Origin: Bifidobacterium breve
GTDB lineage: Bacteria > Actinomycetota > Actinomycetes > S36-B12 > UBA5976
Reading direction: 5' to 3'
DNA: 10,974 bases
Assembly: GCA_945861165.1 (NCBI GenBank)
Contig: CAMATO010000033.1
Coordinates: forward strand, 1 to 10,974
Part shown: piece after piece, positions 5,478-10,974 of the stretch
Layout of the letters: each line of letters opens with the position of its first letter
Position numbering within the stretch: the stretch's first letter is position 1
Program-made: the position numbers and the translations under genes
Notes under the pieces: generated by a model
Database searches by the model: none
The model's input: the letters and a program-made list of their open reading frames with translations, nothing else
What the model was told of the DNA's origin: nothing

Positions 5478-7081
5478 TCAAATTTGAAAACGTAACGTTT
5501 AAATATAGCGACACTAATTTTGCAATTCTTGAAAATGTGAATCTGACAATTCCATCCGGTGAATTGGTGTTAGTAGTTGGTAAGACTGGTTCAGGTAAAT
5601 CAACTCTGCTGGGACTAATCAACGGTTTAGTTCCTAATTTTACGGGTGGAGATTTAACTGGAGATGTTTCTGTTAATGGTCGTTCCATTAGAGATTTTCC
5701 TCCCAGAGATTTTGCTGACCTAGTAGGAGTGGTCAGGCAAGATCCCCGCGCATCTTTTGTTACCGATCTTGTCGAAGATGAACTTGCCTATGGCATGGAA
5801 CAACTCGGTATCTCTCCCAGCACAATGCGAAGAAGAGTAGAAGAAGTTCTCGATTTATTAGGTTTGGCTGAGTTAAGAAATAGATCACTAGCCACTCTTT
5901 CTGGAGGACAAAGACAACGAGTTGCTATTGCTTCAGTTTTAACAACTAATCCCAAAGTATTAGTACTAGATGAACCAACCAGCGCACTTGATCCCAGTGC
6001 TGCCGAGGAAGTTTTAGCAGCAATACAAAGACTGGTACACGATTTGGGGTTAACAGTTGTATTAGCTGAACACAGATTAGAAAGAGTTGTGCAATATGCA
6101 GATCGCGTGATTGTGGTTGATCGTGAAGCTGAAGTTTATGCAGATAGACCAGCCCAAGTTTTCGCTAGTTCTTTACTGGCTCCCCCAGTTGTGGAATTGG
6201 GCAGAGCTGCAGGCTGGTCACCACTTCCTTTAACTGTTAGAGATGCGCGCAAATTTGCTGATGAATTAAGAACCAGATTAGAGAAATCTAAACCAAGAAT
6301 TAGAGTAAATGTTCCCACCAAAACTTTGGTGAATGTAGAAAATCTTAATTTTAATTATGGGAACCTTCGTGCCTTAAGACATATTGATTTAAACATCTCT
6401 GATGGTGAAATTGTGGCCCTAATGGGTAGAAATGGATCTGGTAAATCAACACTGCTGTCCCAACTTGTGGGTTTACTTGAACCAACGAGTGGAAAAATTT
6501 CAATCAACGGAAAAAATCCTTTAACCCTAAAAGGTAAATCCTTAATTGAAAGTGTGGGACTTGTTCCCCAAGAACCCACAGATTTACTAATTGCTGATTC
6601 AGTAATTAATGAATGCATTGCCAGTGACAGTGATTCTGATGCTGTGCCGGGCACCACGTTTAGTATTTTTGAGCAATTAACAACTGATGTTTCAGAAAAT
6701 GCTCATCCCCGTGATCTATCTGAAGGGGAAAAATTATCTTTAGCGCTGGCAGTAGTGCTGGCCGCTAAACCACCTTTGATTCTATTAGACGAACCAACTC
6801 GGGGACTTGATTATGCAGCTAAAAGACAATTAGTTAGTAGCTTACAAAAATTAGGTAAAAAGAATCACACCATAATTCTTGCCACACATGATGTTGAATT
6901 GGCAGCTGAAGTTGCCACTCGGGTTATTTTGTTGGCTGATGGAGAAATTGTTACCGATGGTCCAGTTAATGAAGTGCTATCTAGCTCCCCTATGTTTTCG
7001 CCACAAGTTTCCAAAGTTATGTCACCAGCTAATTGGCTCACTGTTTCAGATGTTGCGTTTGCACTCGAAGATTTAAGATGA
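5474..7081 (+). CDS. Fused ECF-transporter ATPase (EcfA1-EcfA2 in one chain)
   Basis: A 535-residue cytoplasmic protein with two ABC ATPase domains, replacing the usual separate EcfA1 and EcfA2. Domain 1: Walker A GKTGSGKST (36-44), Q-loop Q89, signature LSGGQ (142-146), Walker B VLVLDEP (162-168), switch H200. Domain 2: Walker A GRNGSGKST (318-326), Q-loop Q366, signature LSEGE (415-419), Walker B LILLDEP (435-441), switch H472. A linker of about 60 residues joins them. Both sites hold all ATP-binding residues; the second signature departs from LSGGQ, so the two composite sites may be unequal. The ATG overlaps the upstream stop codon (ATGA), as does the downstream gene, which implies coupled translation with the T and S subunits. 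Substrate is set by the S subunit, not by this protein. Confidence 0.95.
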   Translation: MIKFENVTFKYSDTNFAILENVNLTIPSGELVLVVGKTGSGKSTLLGLINGLVPNFTGGDLTGDVSVNGRSIRDFPPRDFADLVGVVRQDPRASFVTDLVEDELAYGMEQLGISPSTMRRRVEEVLDLLGLAELRNRSLATLSGGQRQRVAIASVLTTNPKVLVLDEPTSALDPSAAEEVLAAIQRLVHDLGLTVVLAEHRLERVVQYADRVIVVDREAEVYADRPAQVFASSLLAPPVVELGRAAGWSPLPLTVRDARKFADELRTRLEKSKPRIRVNVPTKTLVNVENLNFNYGNLRALRHIDLNISDGEIVALMGRNGSGKSTLLSQLVGLLEPTSGKISINGKNPLTLKGKSLIESVGLVPQEPTDLLIADSVINECIASDSDSDAVPGTTFSIFEQLTTDVSENAHPRDLSEGEKLSLALAVVLAAKPPLILLDEPTRGLDYAAKRQLVSSLQKLGKKNHTIILATHDVELAAEVATRVILLADGEIVTDGPVNEVLSSSPMFSPQVSKVMSPANWLTVSDVAFALEDLR

Positions 7082-7866
7082 AACTTTTAAGAGTTAATTC
7101 TTTAACAACCATTTCTATGGTTGTGACAACTTTGATTGGTTTGATGGCATTCTTATGGCCCTTTCTGTTACAAAATGATTCTGCATTTAGTAATAATTCT
7201 GATAACGCTTCAATTTTGTTGCTGCTAATAGTCCCTTTAGTTTTAATGGTGGCTTTAGCTGATGTGATGCAAGGCGGTATTGATTCAAGATCTTTAGCAA
7301 TTTTGGGAGTACTCAGCGCAGTTGTGGCAGCTGTTAGGCCATTGGGTGGACACGTTGCTGGTCTGGAACCAGTGTGGGCAATCATCATCATTGGTGGAAG
7401 AGCATTAGGTGCAAGTTTTGGTTTTGTGTTGGGTGCAATTGGAATTCTCGGTTCAGCGATTTTAACTGGTGGGATTGGACCTTGGCTGCCGTTTCAAATG
7501 TTGGTGGCAGCGTGGGTTGGGGCAGGTGCGGGATTACTTCCTAAACTAACCGGAAAAAAAGAATTAGTGTTGATTGTCTGTTACGGATTTCTAGTTGGTT
7601 TTATCGCAGGTTTACTGCTCAACCTTTGGTTCTGGCCTTTTGCAAATGGACTATTGCCTGAAATATCTTTCCAACCTGGATTAGCTATTACCGAACAATT
7701 AACCCGCTGGGTCAGATTTACTCTTTTTACAAGTTTTGGTTATGACTTACCCAGAGGAATCCTTACCGCTACTTTATTATTTTTTCTTGCTCACCCGTTA
7801 CTTAAAGCGATGAGACGCATGACCAAGAAAGCCAATTTTTCTAAACCTGTAGTCTTGAATGCGTGA
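7078..7866 (+). CDS. ECF transporter S component, predicted cobalamin/corrinoid-specific
   Basis: A 262-residue membrane protein with about six hydrophobic segments: 14-31, 45-62, 74-87, 98-122, 138-154 and 163-190, plus a further stretch at 226-240. Glycine-rich helices such as GGRALGASFGFVLGAIGILGS (partly quoted, 106-126) are typical of ECF S subunits, as is the loop GGIGPWLPFQM (131-141). The ATG at 7078 is chosen because it overlaps the stop of the ATPase gene in ATGA; an upstream in-frame ATG at 7033 would run 49 nt into the ATPase gene. The S component binds the vitamin and settles specificity. Cobalamin is inferred from the B12 riboswitch at the head of the operon and from the neighbouring CobT-like and SCO2322-family genes, not from residues in this protein. 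Confidence 0.85.
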   Translation: MKLLRVNSLTTISMVVTTLIGLMAFLWPFLLQNDSAFSNNSDNASILLLLIVPLVLMVALADVMQGGIDSRSLAILGVLSAVVAAVRPLGGHVAGLEPVWAIIIIGGRALGASFGFVLGAIGILGSAILTGGIGPWLPFQMLVAAWVGAGAGLLPKLTGKKELVLIVCYGFLVGFIAGLLLNLWFWPFANGLLPEISFQPGLAITEQLTRWVRFTLFTSFGYDLPRGILTATLLFFLAHPLLKAMRRMTKKANFSKPVVLNA

Positions 7867-8495
7867 TTAATTCAGTTCTTGCACTTGGCTTTGATTCCTC
7901 TACCTTTAATTGGTCTGAACTAACACCTATTGCTATTGATCATAAAAAAATTGCTGTTGAAAATGAAAGTGATGTAAATAAGGCAATAGACGCCAATGTT
8001 TCAGTTATCGGAATTTATGCTTCGGCTGATTTAGTTTTAGCTTGTGGCTTAATTGGTGCATATCTAACAATTGATGCTGCCTCACTGTTAGGTAAATCAA
8101 GTGTTGGAAACGATGAGCAATGGATTAAAAATGTTGCCTCTTTAAGAGATTTATTAAGAACTACCCGAACAATCAAATCTGAACCAAAAGACGTCATTAC
8201 TAAAACACTGGGTGAAAACTATTTTGAAACTTTTAATGCCCTGAACACTGCTTGTGCAAGACAAACAAGAACAATATTAGTTGGACCAGGAGCAATTGCT
8301 TTAGGTTTTGTGGCTATGAGATCTAATTCCAAACTGAAAGATTATTTGCTAATTGCTAATACCCCTTTAATTCCAGCGCTTAGTGAAGCAATTAAATTCA
8401 TGAGCTGCCCAGTGATAATGAATACCAAAGAAAACACTCATCCCTTGGCAGAACTTGCCTTAGCGGTAAGTTCTCTTAAAGCTAGCGAACTTTAG
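7863..8495 (+). CDS. CobT-like protein, short and divergent (lacks CobT N-terminal region)
   Basis: A 210-residue soluble protein starting with GTG in a GTGA overlap with the S-component gene. By eye it aligns to the C-terminal two thirds of CobT, which transfers phosphoribose from nicotinate mononucleotide to dimethylbenzimidazole to make the lower ligand of B12. Matching stretches: SDVNKAIDAN (36-45) with the helix before the active site, ADLVLACGLIG...DAASLLG (55-77) with the ADLLVLGEMGIGNT region, EPKDVITKTLG (107-117) with DPLEVLAALGG, ARQTRTILVGPGAIALGFVA (132-151) with the VLLDGFI helix, LKDYLLIANTP (158-168) with ARDYLIASHRS, and NTKENTHPLAEL (187-198) with RLGEGTGALLAL. E190 thus aligns with the catalytic glutamate (E317 in Salmonella CobT). 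The GxGIGNT and DGF motifs are lost. It may be a salvage enzyme, a ligand-binding protein or a decayed relic; the frame is intact. Family assignment is inference. Confidence 0.6.
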   Translation: MINSVLALGFDSSTFNWSELTPIAIDHKKIAVENESDVNKAIDANVSVIGIYASADLVLACGLIGAYLTIDAASLLGKSSVGNDEQWIKNVASLRDLLRTTRTIKSEPKDVITKTLGENYFETFNALNTACARQTRTILVGPGAIALGFVAMRSNSKLKDYLLIANTPLIPALSEAIKFMSCPVIMNTKENTHPLAELALAVSSLKASEL

Positions 8496-9588
8496 ATTCC
8501 ACAAATGGTGGTTTAACCACTAAAAATTCTGCAGCTTTTCCTCTGACGTCAACAAAGACTTTGTCACCTATCTTGATCTTGGAATCAACTAAAGCCAGCG
8601 CAATACCTGCTTTCAATGTTGGTGAAAATGTTCCGCTGGTAATTTCACCTAATTCAATACTATTTCCATCCATGACTTTCATATGACTTCTAGGAATTGC
8701 TCGATCCACAGCTTTTATGCCCACTAATTTTCTTGTTACCCCATTTGATTTTTCTTTGACTAGCGCATCTTTTCCTAAGAATTTTGGTTTAGCAAGATTA
8801 ACGGCCCAACTCAATCCTGCTTCTAAAGGTGAAATACTTAACGAAATGTCTTGCCCATGTAACGGATAAGCCATCTCTGTTCTTAAAGTGTCTCTGGCCC
8901 CTAAACCAACTGGTTTAGCACCATATTTTTTCCCTTTAGTAAAAACTTCATCCCAGAACTTCACAGCATCTTGTGCTGGAATTAAAACTTCGAAACCTTT
9001 TTCCCCGGTGTAACCGGTACGACAAATTGTGACCTGCTTGCCCTGAAAAACAGCGTCTTTAAATGACATGTAATCCATATCAGTTGGTAACCCCAACTCA
9101 TTTACCAACTCAATAGCCTTAGGGCCCTGGATAGCAATAATTGCTATATCTTCATGAAGATTCTTAACGACAATTTCTGTAGGAATATTTTGTTTTATTG
9201 TTTCTAATACTTTAGTTGAATTTCCTGCGTTAGGAATTATCAGAATTTCGCTTTCCGATTTTAGATAAACTATTAGATCATCAATAACTTTTCCATCAGC
9301 AGATAAAATTGTGGAATATTGTGCTTGGCCAGGTTTTAAACGATCAATGTCGTTGGTTAAAACCTCATTGAGTCTTTGTGCTGCATTAGGTCCAGTTATG
9401 GTTGCTGTTCCCAAATGTGAAACATCAAAAATTCCTATTGCTTCTCTGGTGGCAGCATGCTCTGCTAGAACACCACCATTTGCATATTCCAGTGGCATCT
9501 CCCAGCCACCAAAAGGAGCAAGTTTTGCACCCAAATCAACATGTCGTTGATGAAGTGGTGAATGGGTTAGTTTGGCTGAATCGCTCAT
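8482..9588 (-). CDS. gcvT: Glycine cleavage system T protein (aminomethyltransferase)
   Basis: A 368-residue enzyme that takes the aminomethyl group from lipoylated H protein, releases ammonia and forms 5,10-methylene-tetrahydrofolate. Family features: SPLHQRHVDLGAKLAPFGGW (10-29), GIFDVSHLG (52-60), TNDIDRLKPGQAQYS (78-92) with the presumed catalytic D80, NAGN (120-123), RTGYTGEKGFEV (190-201), GLGARDTLRTEMAYPLHGQD (228-247) and the C-terminal barrel with RAIPRS. The YgfZ signature KGCYxGQE is absent, so it is a true GcvT. I prefer ATG 9588: a TAGCGT hexamer 8 nt upstream fits a leaderless start. ATG 9612 would add eight residues (MSLVAFCF) and leave 4 bp to pepA. Its 3' end overlaps the CobT-like gene by 14 bp. 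The gcvP and gcvH genes are not in the window. Confidence 0.95.
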   Translation of the reverse strand: MSDSAKLTHSPLHQRHVDLGAKLAPFGGWEMPLEYANGGVLAEHAATREAIGIFDVSHLGTATITGPNAAQRLNEVLTNDIDRLKPGQAQYSTILSADGKVIDDLIVYLKSESEILIIPNAGNSTKVLETIKQNIPTEIVVKNLHEDIAIIAIQGPKAIELVNELGLPTDMDYMSFKDAVFQGKQVTICRTGYTGEKGFEVLIPAQDAVKFWDEVFTKGKKYGAKPVGLGARDTLRTEMAYPLHGQDISLSISPLEAGLSWAVNLAKPKFLGKDALVKEKSNGVTRKLVGIKAVDRAIPRSHMKVMDGNSIELGEITSGTFSPTLKAGIALALVDSKIKIGDKVFVDVRGKAAEFLVVKPPFVESKVR

Positions 9589-9596
9589 AAAACAAA

Positions 9597-9623
9597 ACGC
9601 TACTAGGCTCATTCTCATGTCAA
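9597..9623 (-). promoter_or_regulatory. Candidate gcvT promoter, reaching into the pepA coding start
   Basis: On the minus strand TTGACA (9618-9623) and TAGCGT (9597-9602) are 15 nt apart, and TAGCGT is 8 nt from the ATG at 9588. This would give a leaderless gcvT transcript. The -35 box covers codons 1-3 of pepA. The 15-nt spacer is short, which weakens the case. Confidence 0.4.
9604..9609 (+). promoter_or_regulatory. Candidate -10 element for a leaderless pepA mRNA
   Basis: TAGGCT fits TANNNT and lies exactly 7 nt before the pepA ATG at 9617. No -35 hexamer at a good distance is visible upstream, and no Shine-Dalgarno sequence precedes the ATG. Confidence 0.35.
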
Positions 9624-10974
9624 TTACTCGCCTCACAGAATATAAAAAGATTTCTACAGATGATGTACTGGTTGTGGGTTTTACCCAAGGTGACAAAGGT
9701 CCTGAAATCTTGAATCCAGTTGTTTCCTTTGAAACTTTTTCAAAAAATGAAATTATGGGCGCACTGAAATTAACAAACTTTACTGGCAAGAAATCAGAAC
9801 TAACTTATTTAACAATCAAAAGTGGTGTTTTATGTGTTGGGTTGGGCAAAGTTTCAAAAACACAACCATTGGAAATGGAAACTCTCAGAAGAGCTGCAGC
9901 TGTTGCTGCTAGATCTTTAGCCGGAAAATCATCTGCTCTTTTTGCTCTTCCCACCTCAACAACTGTGGCAACTCATGCTGTGACCTTAGGTGTGGAATTA
10001 GGTGCCTATACGTTTACTGAATTTAAAACCAAAAATGATAAAGGTTCAGAAAATTTAAAACGTGCCAACATTTTGGTGCAAGATGAATTTTTAAATAAGG
10101 CAAGTTTCCAAGAAGCCCAAATTATTGCTGAGTCAGTTAAAAATGTGAGAAACTTAGTTAATACTCCCCCCAGCCACATGTATCCAGAAACTTTTGCTAG
10201 CTATGTGAAAAAAACTTTTAAGAAAAACTCTAAGTTGACTCTGGAAATCTTGGAGGAAAAGGCTCTTAAGAAACAAGGATTTGGTGCACTAATTGGAGTG
10301 GGTCAAGGTTCAATTAATCCACCAAGATTTGTGCGCTTGGCATACAAATCTAAAGGTGCAAAGTTTCATTTGGCATTAGTTGGCAAAGGAATCACCTTTG
10401 ACACTGGCGGAATTTCTTTAAAACCACCAGCCTCAATGCACACCATGAAATGTGACATGGCAGGTGCAGCAACTGTAGTTGAAGCTTTAAGGGCAATCAT
10501 GCAATTGGAATTAAAAATAAACGTCACTGCTTATGCAGCTTTAGCTGAAAATATGCCCTCAGCCAGTGCGCAAAGACCAAGTGATGTGGTGACAACTTTT
10601 GGTGGAAAAACAATTGAAGTGCTCAACACTGATGCTGAAGGCAGATTAGTGTTAGCTGATGCTTTAGGAAGAGCACAAATTGATAAACCAGATTTAATAA
10701 TAGATATTGCAACCTTAACCGGTGCGGCCACAGTTGCATTGGGTTCCAGAACTGCCGGCATCATGTCCAATAAAGATGAAGCCCGTGATCAAGTTTTTGC
10801 CAGCGCTCAAGAATCTGGTGAATCAATGTGGCCTATGCAAATACCTGAAGAAGTAAGAACTGTTTTAGATTCGAAAACTGCCGATATTGCCAATGTCGGT
10901 TTCACCCCAAATCCAGCAGCAGGAATGATGGTGGGTGCTGCGTTCTTGCAAGAATTTGTTGACGAAAATATTCC
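9617..10974 (+). CDS. pepA: Leucyl aminopeptidase PepA (M17 family), 3' end outside the window
   Basis: 452 codons are present, open to the right edge without a stop. M17 aminopeptidases remove N-terminal residues from peptides in the cytoplasm with two metal ions. The metal and catalytic residues are all there: K257 and D262 in GKGITFDTGG, K269 in SLKP, D280 in MKCDMAGAA, and D339, E341, R343 in NTDAEGRL. Each is exactly 13 positions lower than its E. coli PepA counterpart (270, 275, 282, 293, 352, 354, 356), so spacing in the catalytic domain is conserved. The N-terminal domain (1 to about 165) is divergent, as usual. NTPPSHMYPETFA (174-186) is the typical domain junction. The last visible residues, NPAAGMMVGAAFLQEF, belong to the C-terminal part, so only a few dozen residues are missing. 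The gene is divergent from gcvT, 28 bp away. Confidence 0.96.
   Translation, partial: MSITRLTEYKKISTDDVLVVGFTQGDKGPEILNPVVSFETFSKNEIMGALKLTNFTGKKSELTYLTIKSGVLCVGLGKVSKTQPLEMETLRRAAAVAARSLAGKSSALFALPTSTTVATHAVTLGVELGAYTFTEFKTKNDKGSENLKRANILVQDEFLNKASFQEAQIIAESVKNVRNLVNTPPSHMYPETFASYVKKTFKKNSKLTLEILEEKALKKQGFGALIGVGQGSINPPRFVRLAYKSKGAKFHLALVGKGITFDTGGISLKPPASMHTMKCDMAGAATVVEALRAIMQLELKINVTAYAALAENMPSASAQRPSDVVTTFGGKTIEVLNTDAEGRLVLADALGRAQIDKPDLIIDIATLTGAATVALGSRTAGIMSNKDEARDQVFASAQESGESMWPMQIPEEVRTVLDSKTADIANVGFTPNPAAGMMVGAAFLQEFVDENI

Noticed and set aside
1..10974. CRISPR arrays, tRNA or rRNA genes, insertion sequences, phage genes
   Set aside because: I saw no regularly spaced repeats, no transposase or integrase frames and no tRNA-like cloverleaf. 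The window reads as ordinary core chromosome apart from the B12 locus.

Overview
The window comes from the chromosome of an AT-rich actinobacterium. Several products are types I know mainly from Actinobacteria: the long form of NadA, a DUF3043 membrane protein, an SCO2322-family surface protein and a fused double-ATPase ECF protein. Together with the low GC, compact layout and overlapping genes, this points to a streamlined aquatic lineage such as the freshwater acI group (Nanopelagicales). The taxonomic assignment is inference; no marker gene in the window settles it.

Layout. (1) Positions 1-1200, minus strand: a glycerate kinase followed by the start of an ErpA/IscA-type Fe-S carrier that runs off the left edge. 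(2) Positions 1237-2963, plus strand: nadA (quinolinate synthase, an Fe-S enzyme) and a DUF3043 membrane protein, divergent from the kinase with only 36 bp between starts. (3) 2971-3183, minus strand: a 70-residue protein of unknown function. (4) 3184-3609: a leader of about 430 bp without a gene, holding a cobalamin riboswitch aptamer and then an intrinsic terminator. (5) 3610-8495, plus strand: a five-gene operon behind that riboswitch. It encodes a signal-peptide- and TM-anchored SCO2322/DUF4430-like surface protein, the ECF T subunit (CbiQ-like), a fused ECF ATPase pair, an ECF S subunit, and a 210-residue protein that aligns by eye to the C-terminal two thirds of CobT. The last four genes are packed with ATGA/GTGA overlaps or almost no gap. 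(6) 8482-9588, minus strand: gcvT, overlapping the operon end by 14 bp. (7) 9617 to the right edge, plus strand: pepA (M17 leucyl aminopeptidase), incomplete at its 3' end.

How the genes work together. The riboswitch operon most likely imports cobalamin or a corrinoid precursor. The surface protein would catch the ligand outside, the S/T/AA' module would drive uptake, and the CobT-like protein would act on or bind the lower-ligand side of the molecule in the cytoplasm. This last protein is the most interesting item: it is short, lacks the CobT N-terminal region and the usual GxGIGNT-type motif, yet keeps a glutamate at the position that aligns with the CobT catalytic base.

Expression style. 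Few genes carry a Shine-Dalgarno sequence. At the two tight divergent junctions (kinase/nadA and gcvT/pepA) three of the four starts have a TANNNT hexamer 7-8 nt upstream of the start codon, which fits leaderless transcripts from overlapping divergent promoters.
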